From Photobacterium ganghwense (lineage in GTDB: Bacteria; Pseudomonadota; Gammaproteobacteria; Enterobacterales; Vibrionaceae), in contig NZ_PYMI01000010.1 in NCBI RefSeq assembly GCF_003025595.1, positions 1 through 64,000 of the forward strand: a stretch of DNA of 64,000 nt, given 5' to 3'. The notes under the pieces are model-generated. The model ran no database searches. It had not been told where the DNA came from and saw nothing but the letters and a program-made list of their open reading frames with translations. A program made the translations under genes and the position numbers. This document shows, one piece after another, positions 51,202 through 59,478 of this stretch; positions within the stretch are counted from its first letter, which is position 1; each line of letters begins with the position of its first letter.

Positions 51202-51882
51202 TTACGCGGCTTGCGAACGCCCGGCCTGATTGTCCGGCGCCAGCGTGGTCAGGCGGCGGATCAGGTAGTTCAGCAACACGCCATACATTGGGACAAACAG
51301 CCCCAGACTGATCACCAGTTTAAAGCCGTAATCCACCAGTGCGATTTCCACCCAGTGCTCGGCCATAAACGGATCCGGGCTCTGGTAAAACGCAATGGCG
51401 AAAAATGCGATGGTATCCAGCGCATTACCAAACAAGGTGGAACAGCTCGGTGCAACCCACCACTGGCGGGTCTGGCGCAGGCGGTTGAACACCGAGATAT
51501 CCATGATCTGTCCCAGCAAATAGGCCATAAAGCTGGCGATCGCGATCCGGGCCACAAACAGATTAAACTCACCCACCTGAGACAGTCCCTGAAATTCCCC
51601 CTGGAAAAACAGTACCGACAGCAGATAAGAAATCGCCAGCGCCGGGAGCATCACCCAAAAAATGATTTTCCGGGCCATCGCCGCCCCGTAGATCCGAACG
51701 GTCAGGTCGGTCGCCAGGAAGATAAACGGAAACGTAAACGCACCCCAGGTCGTGTGCAGGCCCATCACGGTGAAAGGAAGCTGCACCAGATAGTTACTGG
51801 ATGCGATAATCAGCAGGTGGAAAGCCACCAGGTAAAACAGAGCGTTGCGCTGTTGCGCGGGAGTAAATTGCGAAGTCGTCAT
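51202..51882 (-). CDS. yhhQ: Queuosine precursor transporter YhhQ
   Basis: A 226-residue inner-membrane protein with about six membrane segments of the DUF165/ECF-like family. The characteristic LLIIASSNYLVQLPF, TFPFIFLATDLTVRIYG and GNALDTIAFFAIAF segments are present. In E. coli YhhQ imports preQ0 and preQ1 for queuosine tRNA modification. A preQ1-type aptamer just upstream supports the call. Its TATAAT -10 is near 51967. Confidence 0.93.
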   Translation of the reverse strand: MTTSQFTPAQQRNALFYLVAFHLLIIASSNYLVQLPFTVMGLHTTWGAFTFPFIFLATDLTVRIYGAAMARKIIFWVMLPALAISYLLSVLFFQGEFQGLSQVGEFNLFVARIAIASFMAYLLGQIMDISVFNRLRQTRQWWVAPSCSTLFGNALDTIAFFAIAFYQSPDPFMAEHWVEIALVDYGFKLVISLGLFVPMYGVLLNYLIRRLTTLAPDNQAGRSQAA

Positions 51883-51887
51883 TGTGA

Positions 51888-51921
51888 GACCTTTTTGTCA
51901 TTGGGGGAGAGGGAACCCAAA
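51888..51921 (-). promoter_or_regulatory. Probable preQ1-I riboswitch before yhhQ
   Basis: Leftward, TTGGGTTCCC, a short loop and CCCCAA make the P1 stem-loop. TGACAAAAAGGTC follows, whose A-rich tail can form the pseudoknot of the preQ1-I class. It resembles the known Thermoanaerobacter aptamer (GGGTCGC...CCCCAG...AACAAAAC). The last part, AAAAGG, is also the ribosome site six bases before the ATG, so ligand binding would block translation. Confidence 0.65.
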
Positions 51922-52065
51922 ACGCTGCCACCGATCCGAACCGGAGCAGCAACCGAAGGCGGCGATTATACAGCAATCAGTTCGGTTAGCCAGCCGCCTG
52001 CCATTTCCACCCCTGACCTGTTATTTCAGCGCCGGCTGCTGTAAAGCATAGCGGCGCTTAGCCCA

Positions 52066-52368
52066 TCAGCCCTGCAGCATCGTCGCCAGATAGGCCAGCG
52101 TCGGTCGGGCTTCACTGTCGAGTCCTTCCAGCCAGAGCTGGCCACTGTAATGCTCGCCTTTAAGCATCAGGCGGCAGCCCTCAAAATCCACCAGCCAGAC
52201 ATGCAAGTCGGCGTTAAGCTCCCGCTCCAGCACCTGCAGTTCCAGCTGCGTCAGCAGCGGCGCGACGACATTGGCAAAGCTGTCAAAATCAAACTCAGGG
52301 CCATCGATTTCCAGCAAGTTATGCTCCATATCGAGGCGACGGCAGGTGAAACGGGCAGTCAAAGCCAT
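52066..52368 (-). CDS. DUF3630 family protein
   Basis: A 100-residue soluble protein matching the short DUF3630 family of Vibrio-like bacteria: TARFTCRRLDMEHNLLEIDG, a central acidic part, then LNADLHVWLVDFEGCRLMLKGEHY and LWLEGL. I use the ATG at 52368, which follows AAGAAGGA; the frame is open further upstream but that part is not family-like. Function unknown. Confidence 0.75.
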   Translation of the reverse strand: MALTARFTCRRLDMEHNLLEIDGPEFDFDSFANVVAPLLTQLELQVLERELNADLHVWLVDFEGCRLMLKGEHYSGQLWLEGLDSEARPTLAYLATMLQG

Positions 52369-52621
52369 AGGGTAATTCCTTCTTGTAGTGCTTTCAGCGC
52401 ATACTTTCCTGTAACTAAGTGTTGCTATGCGTATCAAGGGGTATCCGTGCGCTGTTCTTGGATGGCAATCCATGGTCTTATTGCCGTGCTGCCGCCACGC
52501 CCTGTCGAGCGTGACCTGGCCAGCATCGGTGAAAATTCACATTCTCACCAAATACGCAAGCTGTTTTGTAGCGAAAGATGCACTCCGGCGGCCTGCCGGC
52601 GTTGCTCTATAACGCATTTTG
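52369..52621 (+). other. Gap ending in a rightward terminator; possible unannotated RNA
   Basis: About 250 bp between the DUF3630 gene and the terminator at 52622. Open frames here look non-coding in amino-acid make-up. As the terminator faces rightward and no known gene feeds it, a short rightward transcript is likely. Possible -10 elements (CATACT near 52409) are weak. Confidence 0.3.
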
Positions 52622-52650
52622 ACCGGGCGCGGAAATGCCCGGTTTTTTTT
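52622..52650 (+). terminator. Orphan rightward terminator
   Basis: ACCGGGC (52622-52628), eight-base loop, GCCCGGT (52637-52643), then T-run. Leftward there is no T-run, so it does not serve recQ. Confidence 0.8.
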
Positions 52651-52757
52651 CGCCCGATGTTTTCGCCCGGTTTTTTCGCATAGTAGTGCTGCATACCGTG
52701 CCTTGCCGCTCCCTCGCGGCAGCCAGAGTAACGCTCCGACTCCGTCACAAGAACCTA

Positions 52758-54614
52758 TTACGATGACACGGCATACGGCATGTCGTGACCCACGGTCAGG
52801 TGATCTTCAATCACGTTCATGAAGGCGGTGCCGTATTTCTCCAGCTTGCGCTGGCCCACCCCATTGATCGTCAACAACGCCCCCGCTGAAGTCGGCAGAC
52901 GTTCAGCCATTTCCATCAGGGTCGCATCGTTGAACACCACGTACGGCGGCAACTCTTCTTCATCGGCAATCGCTTTACGCAGTTTCCGCAGCTTAGCAAA
53001 CAGCTTTTTATCGTACTGACGGTTAGCCAGTTTGCTGCTTTTGGCACTGCGCACCGCGGTATCCAACCGCGGGACGGCCAGTTCCAGCGCGATATCTCCC
53101 CGTAACACGCTGCGCGCCTTTTCGGTCAGCTGCAACGTCGAACTGTGCAGAATACTCTGGGTGAGAAAGCCCCGATGGATCAGCTGGCGCAAAATGCTGA
53201 CCCAGAATTCATGGCTGTGCTCGCGGCCGATGCCATAGGTCGACAACTTGTCATGGCCGTGTTCACGGATACGCTGGTTTTGCATCCCACGCAGCACTTC
53301 CACCACATGGGTGATACCGAAACTCTGGTTAACCCGATACACGCAGGACAGGGCTTTCTGGGCCGCTTCCAGGGCATCAAAATGCTTGGGCGGGTCAAGG
53401 CAGATATCACAGTTACCGCACGGGGCTTCCCGAGCTTCACCAAAATAGTTGAGCAGAACCAGGCGACGACAGGTCTGCGCTTCAGCAAACGCCCCCATCG
53501 CATTGAGTTTGTGCCCCTCGACCTGCTTCTGCGGGCCATCTTCTTTTTCGTCGAGACAGCGGCGCAGCCAGCTCAGATCCGCCGGGTCATAGAACATGAC
53601 CGCTTCCGCCGGCAGTCCGTCACGGCCGGCCCGGCCTGTCTCCTGGTAGTACGACTCAATATTGCGCGGAATATCAAAATGCACCACAAACCGGACGTTG
53701 GGCTTGTTGATGCCCATCCCGAACGCTACAGTCGCCACCACGATCTGGATATCATCACGCTGGAACGCCTCCTGCACCCAGGCCCGCTCATCATGCTCCA
53801 TCCCGGCATGATAGGCCGCCGCGCGCATCCCGCTTTCATTGAGCTTTTCGCTGATCTGCTCCACCCGCTTGCGACTGTTGCAATACACAATCCCCGACTG
53901 GCCGCGTACATCCTTGAGATACTGGATCAGCTGAACCATCGGCTTGTACTTTTCCTGCAGGGTGTAGCGGATGTTCGGGCGGTCGAAGCTACCCAAGTAA
54001 GAGTGCGGCTCGGTCAGCGCCAGGCGCGTCACGATATCCTGGCGGGTAGTGTCATCGGCGGTCGCAGTCAGAGCGATCACCGGTACCGTCGGCAGGTGCT
54101 GGCGAATCGAGCCCAGCGCCGCATACTCCGGCCGGAAATCGTGTCCCCACTGGGAAATACAGTGCGCTTCATCCACCGCCAGCAGGCTCAGCGGCAGCTG
54201 GCTCAACCGTTCGGTGAATTCCCGTCCCAGCAGGCGCTCCGGCGACACGTACACCAACTTGATCTCCCCACTGGCCATCGCGTCCAGGGTCGCCTGCATC
54301 TCTTCCCGTGACTGGGTCGAGTTCAGGCAGGCAGCGGCGACCCCGTTGGCCCGCAGCTGGTCCACCTGATCTTTCATCAGCGAGATCAGGGGCGACACCA
54401 CCAGCGTCAGGCCCTCGCGCAACAGCGCCGGAATTTGATAGCAAAGCGATTTCCCGCCGCCGGTCGGCATGATCACCAGGCAGTCCTGCCCTGCTGTTGC
54501 CGCTTCTATCACCGACTGTTGACCACAGCGAAATGTCTGGTAGCCGAATACCGCCTGCAACACCTCTAACGGTGAGCGGGATGGTTCGGACTGACTGGCT
54601 GGGCTGGCTGACAT
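52758..54614 (-). CDS. recQ: ATP-dependent DNA helicase RecQ
   Basis: A 3'-5' helicase of the RecF repair path. The 618-residue protein has all RecQ motifs: Walker A MPTGGGKSLCYQ, DEAH (VDEAHCISQWGHDFRPEY), ALTATADDTTRQD and QETGRAGRDGLP. The zinc-binding cysteines are in CRRLVLLNYFGE and CGNCDICLDPP. A winged helix and a C-terminal HRDC domain (near PYVVFNDATLMEMA) complete it. The start is uncertain: 54614 (MSASPASQ) is chosen since a TATAGAAT box near 54675-54682 would place the transcript start inside any longer version; 54662 is the alternative. Confidence 0.94.
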   Translation of the reverse strand: MSASPASQSEPSRSPLEVLQAVFGYQTFRCGQQSVIEAATAGQDCLVIMPTGGGKSLCYQIPALLREGLTLVVSPLISLMKDQVDQLRANGVAAACLNSTQSREEMQATLDAMASGEIKLVYVSPERLLGREFTERLSQLPLSLLAVDEAHCISQWGHDFRPEYAALGSIRQHLPTVPVIALTATADDTTRQDIVTRLALTEPHSYLGSFDRPNIRYTLQEKYKPMVQLIQYLKDVRGQSGIVYCNSRKRVEQISEKLNESGMRAAAYHAGMEHDERAWVQEAFQRDDIQIVVATVAFGMGINKPNVRFVVHFDIPRNIESYYQETGRAGRDGLPAEAVMFYDPADLSWLRRCLDEKEDGPQKQVEGHKLNAMGAFAEAQTCRRLVLLNYFGEAREAPCGNCDICLDPPKHFDALEAAQKALSCVYRVNQSFGITHVVEVLRGMQNQRIREHGHDKLSTYGIGREHSHEFWVSILRQLIHRGFLTQSILHSSTLQLTEKARSVLRGDIALELAVPRLDTAVRSAKSSKLANRQYDKKLFAKLRKLRKAIADEEELPPYVVFNDATLMEMAERLPTSAGALLTINGVGQRKLEKYGTAFMNVIEDHLTVGHDMPYAVSS

Positions 54615-54878
54615 AGATAGACTCGACTGAAGATAGCTTTCCGCCGTGGCGGCGGGGGTCATAAGGCTGGCTATTCTATACCAATCCGCCACCCATTGGG
54701 AGCACAGCTACCGGCTGAGACCCGGTCGGATCGCGCCCCGAGCTTAGCAAGACGTGCAGAGAAAAAAGACAATAGTATTGATTTCGATCACGATTTATAC
54801 TGCCCTGACATATACGGGTGAAGCATTCTGTTACCCGTCCTTACCTTCTGCACAATTTTCTCAGGTTCTCAGGAATAC

Positions 54879-55820
54879 ATGGACGAACAAAGCAAACAAA
54901 CCCAGCGGGGGGTGATCCTCGCGCTTTCGGCTTACACCATGTGGGGCATCGCACCGATTTATTTCAAGGCGCTCCAGCAAGTCAGCGCGCTGGAAATTCT
55001 CAGCCACCGCATTATCTGGTCGTTTTTTTTCCTGGCCGGGTTAGTGATGCTGAGTAAAGGCTGGGGCAAGGTGCGGGCCGTGCTGAGCCAGAAAAAAATC
55101 CTGCTGATGCTGGTCGCGACCTCAACCCTGGTCGGTGGTAACTGGCTGATGTTTATCTGGGCGGTCAACAACAACTACATGCTGGATGCCAGCCTGGGCT
55201 ACTACATTAACCCGCTGCTGAACGTGCTGCTCGGCATGGTGTTTCTCGGCGAGCGGTTACGCCCGATGCAATGGCTGGCCGTCGCACTGGCCGGGATTGG
55301 CGTTGCGGTTCAGCTGATCCAGTTTGGCTCGCTGCCGTGGATTGCTCTGGCCCTGGCCGCCAGCTTCGGTCTGTACGGCCTGCTGCGCAAGAAAATCAGC
55401 CTGGATGCCCAGACCGGCCTGTTTATGGAAACCAGCCTGCTGCTGCCGCTGGCAGCCATTTATGTCCTGTTCATCGCTCAGAGCGCGACCTCAGACTGGA
55501 CGGCCAACGCCCCGTCCACCAACCTGTTGCTGATGGCGGCGGGGATTGTCACTACCCTGCCGTTGCTGTGCTTTACCGGTGCCGCGACCAAGCTGAAACT
55601 GTCGACCCTGGGCTTTTTCCAGTACATCGGCCCGAGCCTGATGTTCCTGCTGGCCATCACCCTGTACGGTGAGCAGTTCACCGCTGACAAGGTGTATACC
55701 TTCGGCTTCATCTGGGCAGCCTTGGTGCTGTTCAGCGTGGACGGCATTAAAGGCCACCGCCACCAGCGACGCCTGAAAGCCGCCGCCAAGGCCGCTGCCG
55801 ACTCGGCTGCCAAAGCCTGA
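54879..55820 (+). CDS. rarD: EamA-family transporter RarD
   Basis: A 313-residue inner-membrane protein with ten membrane segments in two EamA repeats. It has the RarD-type start (GVILALSAYTMWGIAPIYFKAL), HRIIWSFFFL and MLDASLGYYINPLLNVLLG. RarD was first named for chloramphenicol resistance; the true substrate is not known. CTCAGGAATAC precedes the ATG. It ends in a basic, Ala-rich tail. Confidence 0.92.
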   Translation: MDEQSKQTQRGVILALSAYTMWGIAPIYFKALQQVSALEILSHRIIWSFFFLAGLVMLSKGWGKVRAVLSQKKILLMLVATSTLVGGNWLMFIWAVNNNYMLDASLGYYINPLLNVLLGMVFLGERLRPMQWLAVALAGIGVAVQLIQFGSLPWIALALAASFGLYGLLRKKISLDAQTGLFMETSLLLPLAAIYVLFIAQSATSDWTANAPSTNLLLMAAGIVTTLPLLCFTGAATKLKLSTLGFFQYIGPSLMFLLAITLYGEQFTADKVYTFGFIWAALVLFSVDGIKGHRHQRRLKAAAKAAADSAAKA

Positions 55821-55840
55821 CCTTCCCGCCATGGCCGGTT

Positions 55841-55870
55841 GTGAATTTTTTACAAGTCTGCACCGGCCAA
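55841..55870 (+). repeat. 30-bp element, copy 1 (upstream of the araC-type gene)
   Basis: GTGAATTTTTTACAAG, a variable part, CGGCCAA. It matches copy 2 (56800-56829) in a fixed 30-bp frame at 23 or so positions. TTTACA inside it (55849-55854) is a likely -35, with TATGCT (55872-55877) as -10 at 17 bp, so a protein bound here would affect the regulator's own promoter. Confidence 0.7.
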
Positions 55871-55970
55871 TTATGCTCTACTGATGATGTTCGACTGAAG
55901 GACAGCGGTAGGCTGTGCGACGAAGGGGGAATCACTCCATCGGCACAGGGCAGAGAATGAAGGAAAAAGT

Positions 55971-56765
55971 ATGGACAAGATCAGCCATCAGAAAAGTAAC
56001 ATTGCGGCGATCAACCTGATTGACGGGCATTACCAGAGCTTCGCCTTCAAACGCCATTACCACCTGGATTACCACATCGGCCTGATTACCCATGGCCAGC
56101 AGGCATTTTACAGCCACGGCACCCGTCACTATGCCGGTCCCGGTGCCACCATTCTGATGCCGCCGGATGTGATGCATGATGGGACTCCTATCGGCAGCGA
56201 CGGCTATCAGGTGAAAGTGTTCAGTATCGACCCGGACTGGCTGGCCGATCAGGCCGAAGCCGTTTCCGGTCACCGCGACTTTGGCTTTAACCGCCACCAC
56301 CTTGACGACCCGGCGCTGTTTGGCCGCCTGACATCCCTGCACCAGTGCCTGAGCGATCCGCACACCTCCCAGCTGGCCAAAGACAGTATGCCGCTGGAAA
56401 CCTTTTCGCTGCTGCTGACCCGTTACGGCCAGACCAGCCCCCAACCGGTTTATCGGCTTGGACGTTACAGCCTGCAACAACTGCGCGACTACGTGATGGC
56501 GCACCTGGATGAAAAAATCAGCCTGGCCGATTTAGCGTCACTGTGCGACCTCAGCCCGTCCCAACTGCTGCGCCAGTTTAAAGCCGCGACCGGGTTTACC
56601 CCTTATGCCTGGCTCGCCCGGCTGCGTCTGGAACATGCCATGGCGCTGCTCAAGGCCGGTTACCGCAGCACCGACGTCGCGTTTCATGTCGGCTTTTACG
56701 ATCAGGCGCACTTCACCCGTACCTTCAAACAGACTTTCGGCATTGCGCCCTCCCAGGTCCGCTAG
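55971..56765 (+). CDS. AraC-family transcriptional regulator
   Basis: A 264-residue regulator. The N-terminal cupin-like ligand domain (about 15-145, with HYHLDYHIGLITHGQQAFYSHG and GPGATILMPPDVMHDG) belongs to the AraC_binding type. The C-terminal domain has two helix-turn-helix motifs (LADLASLCDLSPSQLLRQFK and STDVAFHVGFYDQAHFTRTF). It is followed by a lysE-type exporter gene, and both genes carry the same upstream 30-bp element, so self-control and control of the exporter are likely. The ligand may be an amino acid; that is inference. Confidence 0.9.
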   Translation: MDKISHQKSNIAAINLIDGHYQSFAFKRHYHLDYHIGLITHGQQAFYSHGTRHYAGPGATILMPPDVMHDGTPIGSDGYQVKVFSIDPDWLADQAEAVSGHRDFGFNRHHLDDPALFGRLTSLHQCLSDPHTSQLAKDSMPLETFSLLLTRYGQTSPQPVYRLGRYSLQQLRDYVMAHLDEKISLADLASLCDLSPSQLLRQFKAATGFTPYAWLARLRLEHAMALLKAGYRSTDVAFHVGFYDQAHFTRTFKQTFGIAPSQVR

Positions 56766-56799
56766 CCCCACATCCTCCCGCCCACTTTTTCGCTCCGGT

Positions 56800-56829
56800 G
56801 TGAATTTTCTACAAGCGCCGTACGGCCAA
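56800..56829 (+). repeat. 30-bp element, copy 2 (upstream of the lysE-type gene)
   Basis: GTGAATTTTCTACAAG, a variable part, CGGCCAA, the same orientation and frame as copy 1, 45 bp before the exporter start. Confidence 0.7.
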
Positions 56830-56873
56830 ACCCGGCAAGATAACCCTATCTTCCGCTAACCGTAGTAATCACC

Positions 56874-57533
56874 ATGAATGAAGCGACCACGTTACTGACC
56901 CTGCTCACTGTTCACTTTATCGCGCTGATGAGCCCGGGCCCCGATTTTGCCCTGGTCGTCCAGAATGCCGGGCGATACGGCCGCCAGACCGGCGTAATGA
57001 TCGCGCTGGGCCTGTCACTGGGGATCCTGCTCCACTCGATTCTCAGCCTGACCGGAGCCAGCCTGCTGATCCACCAGCACCCGACTCTGTTTGCCCTGCT
57101 GCAGGCCGCTGGCAGCGGCTACTTACTGTGGCTCGGTATTGGCGCCCTGAAAGGCACCTGGCACTACTGGCAACAGCGTCATAACGCCAGTGGCGCTGCC
57201 GCATCAACCTCGCCCGGCCTGACTATCGCCAGCAAGCGACAGGCGCTGGCGCGCGGATTTACCACTAATATCCTGAACCCGAAAGCGCTGGTGTTTTTCC
57301 TCAGCCTGCTGTCGACCCTGGTACCGGCGGGCATGTCACTGAGCGGTAAGGTCTCAGCCATCGGCATGCTGTGGCTGCTGTCGTTTCTGTGGTTTGCCAT
57401 GCTGGCGTGGCTGCTGACCGGCGAGCGCCTGCAACAGAAACTGCGCGCCTGGACGCCCATCATCGACGGTCTGTGCGGCCTGCTGTTCACCGCCATCGGC
57501 GGGACCATTCTACTCAACCTGTTGCTTGCTTGA
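56874..57533 (+). CDS. LysE/RhtB family amino-acid exporter
   Basis: A 219-residue inner-membrane protein with about six membrane segments and the family signature LMSPGPDFALVVQNAGRYGRQTG near the N-terminus, then LNPKALVFFLSLLSTLVP. Such proteins export amino acids such as lysine, threonine or homoserine lactone. The AraC-type gene just upstream is its likely regulator. No clear ribosome site: CCGTAGTAATCACC precedes the ATG. Confidence 0.92.
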   Translation: MNEATTLLTLLTVHFIALMSPGPDFALVVQNAGRYGRQTGVMIALGLSLGILLHSILSLTGASLLIHQHPTLFALLQAAGSGYLLWLGIGALKGTWHYWQQRHNASGAAASTSPGLTIASKRQALARGFTTNILNPKALVFFLSLLSTLVPAGMSLSGKVSAIGMLWLLSFLWFAMLAWLLTGERLQQKLRAWTPIIDGLCGLLFTAIGGTILLNLLLA

Positions 57534-57582
57534 CTTGCTGCACAAACATACACGCGAACAGTGGACGGCAACCCGCAGCGCT

Positions 57583-57604
57583 TTTAGGCTAAATGCAGCC
57601 TAAA
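57583..57604. repeat. 8-bp inverted repeat between lysE-type gene and ggt
   Basis: TTTAGGCT (57583-57590), AATGC-type spacer, AGCCTAAA (57597-57604), 20 bp before the ggt start. There is no T-run, so an operator or translation-control hairpin is more likely than a terminator. Confidence 0.4.
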
Positions 57605-57623
57605 CATGGAAAAGGATAGAGAT

Positions 57624-59393
57624 ATGTCATGGAAGCACCCTGCCACCCGACTGACCCTGTTAGCCTGCCTGATCGCGAGCGCCCCTTATGCGGCCGCCAA
57701 AGACACGCAGCAGAGTACCGACCAGCTCGCGCCTGAGGCCGCAACCGGCCTGACCCAGCAGCAGCTGGTTCAGGGCAAAGACTGGATGGTGGCCTCGGCC
57801 AACCCGTATGCCAGCGAAGCCGGTGCCGCTATTCTGAAACAGGGCGGCAATGCGATTGATGCCATGGTCGCGACCCAGCTGGTGCTCGGCCTGACCGAGC
57901 CGCAATCGTCCGGGATCGGCGGCGGCGCGTTTCTGGTGTATTGGGACAGCAGCCAAAAAGCGCTGACTACTTTTGACGGCCGCGAAACCGCGCCGTTCGG
58001 CGTCACCCCGGTGCTGTTCCAGAATGACCAAGGGGAGCCGCTGGAATTTTATGATGCCGTGGTCGGCGGCCGCTCCGTCGGAACGCCGGGCACCGTCAAG
58101 CTGATGTGGTACACCCACCAGCGCATGGGCAAGCTGGCCTGGAACAAGCTGTTTGAACCGGCGATCAAACTGGCGAAAGACGGCTTTACCGTCAGCCCAC
58201 GCCTGGCGGCACTGGTCGCCAGCGAGCAGGACTCCCTCAAACGCTTTGACGCCACCCGCGCCTATTTTTTCCATGACGACGGGACACCGATTCAGGCCGG
58301 AGAAACCCTGACAAACCCGGCTTACGCCGATACCCTGCGCCAGATTGCCGAGCGCGGCGCGAGTGCTTTCTACACCGGCGACATCGCCCGTGACATCGTC
58401 CAGACCGTGCGTACCGCGCCGGGCAATCCCGGCGTGCTGAGCACCATGGATCTGGCCACCTATCAGGTCAAAGAGCGTGAGCCGGTGTGCGCCCCGTACC
58501 GCCAATACGACATCTGCGGCATGGGGCCACCGAGTTCCGGCGCCCTGACTCTGGGCCAGATCCTCGGCATGCTCAGCCATTACAATCTGGCAGAACTGGG
58601 GCCGGATAACCCGACCAGCTGGCGCCTGCTGGGCGACGCCTCCCGCCTCGCCTTCGCTGACCGCGGCCGCTACATGGCCGACAGCGATTACGTGCCGATG
58701 CCGACCAAAGGCCTGCTGGCCGACGATTACCTCAGCTCCCGGGCTACCCTGCTGAAAGGGGAACAGGCGCTGGCCAGCGTGAATGCCGGCCAACCGGCCT
58801 GGGATCATGCCATGCGCTATGCACCGGATGAGTCGATTGAACTGCCGTCCACCAGCCATTTCGCGATTGTCGACAAAGACCGCAACATGGTGTCAATTAC
58901 CACCACGATTGAAAACGGCTTCGGCTCCCGCCTGATGGTACGCGGCTTCCTGCTCAACAACGAACTGACTGACTTTTCATTCCGCAGCCATAACGATGGC
59001 CAGCCGATTGCCAACCGTATCGAGCCGGGCAAACGGCCACGCTCATCGATGGCACCCACCATTGTGATGGAAAACGGCAAACCGGTGATGGCGATCGGCT
59101 CACCGGGCGGCAGCCAGATCATCGGCTATGTGGCGAAAACGCTGGTCGGCCATCTCGACTGGGGCCTAGATCTGCAACAGGCGATCAGCCTGCCGAACAT
59201 GAACAACCGCTTCGGCCCGTTTGAACTGGAAGCCGGTACCGCCGCAGCGGAGTGGGCACCGAAGCTGGAGCAGCTCGGCTTTACGACCCAGGTCAAAGAG
59301 CTGAATTCCGGTGTGCAGGCCATTAAGCTGGACGGCAAAAACCTGGTAGGGGCCGCCGACCCGCGGCGCGAAGGCAAGGTTATCGCCCAGTAA
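57624..59393 (+). CDS. ggt: Gamma-glutamyltranspeptidase precursor
   Basis: A periplasmic Ntn-hydrolase that splits or transfers the gamma-glutamyl group of glutathione. The 589-residue precursor has a signal peptide (MSWKHPATRLTLLACLIASA...YAAA). The self-processing site gives Thr410 as the new N-terminus of the small subunit (TSHFAIVD, with H at +2), and the SPGGSQII oxyanion segment follows. Large-subunit motifs such as GGNAIDAMVA and GGGAFLVYWD are intact. The ATG at 57624 follows AAAGGATAG. Confidence 0.95.
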   Translation: MSWKHPATRLTLLACLIASAPYAAAKDTQQSTDQLAPEAATGLTQQQLVQGKDWMVASANPYASEAGAAILKQGGNAIDAMVATQLVLGLTEPQSSGIGGGAFLVYWDSSQKALTTFDGRETAPFGVTPVLFQNDQGEPLEFYDAVVGGRSVGTPGTVKLMWYTHQRMGKLAWNKLFEPAIKLAKDGFTVSPRLAALVASEQDSLKRFDATRAYFFHDDGTPIQAGETLTNPAYADTLRQIAERGASAFYTGDIARDIVQTVRTAPGNPGVLSTMDLATYQVKEREPVCAPYRQYDICGMGPPSSGALTLGQILGMLSHYNLAELGPDNPTSWRLLGDASRLAFADRGRYMADSDYVPMPTKGLLADDYLSSRATLLKGEQALASVNAGQPAWDHAMRYAPDESIELPSTSHFAIVDKDRNMVSITTTIENGFGSRLMVRGFLLNNELTDFSFRSHNDGQPIANRIEPGKRPRSSMAPTIVMENGKPVMAIGSPGGSQIIGYVAKTLVGHLDWGLDLQQAISLPNMNNRFGPFELEAGTAAAEWAPKLEQLGFTTQVKELNSGVQAIKLDGKNLVGAADPRREGKVIAQ

Positions 59394-59417
59394 CCGGACA
59401 GCCGGTCTGATGCCATG

Positions 59418-59453
59418 AAAAAGCCCGCTGACAACAACTGTCAGCGGGCTTGA
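59418..59453 (-). terminator. Terminator after uvrD (and possibly ggt)
   Basis: AAGCCCGCTGACA (59421-59433), ACAAC loop, TGTCAGCGGGCTT (59439-59451): a perfect 13-bp stem. Leftward it has a T-run (TTTTTC); rightward it is followed by GATTG only. Confidence 0.88.
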
Positions 59454-59478
59454 TTGATCGCCAGCGGGGAGTGTCAGC

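Noticed and set aside
55932..56504. A 190-codon open frame opposite the AraC gene
   Set aside because: Antisense to a complete regulator with both helix-turn-helix motifs.
57660..58859. A 399-codon open frame opposite ggt
   Set aside because: It is fully antisense to an intact ggt and has no known motif.
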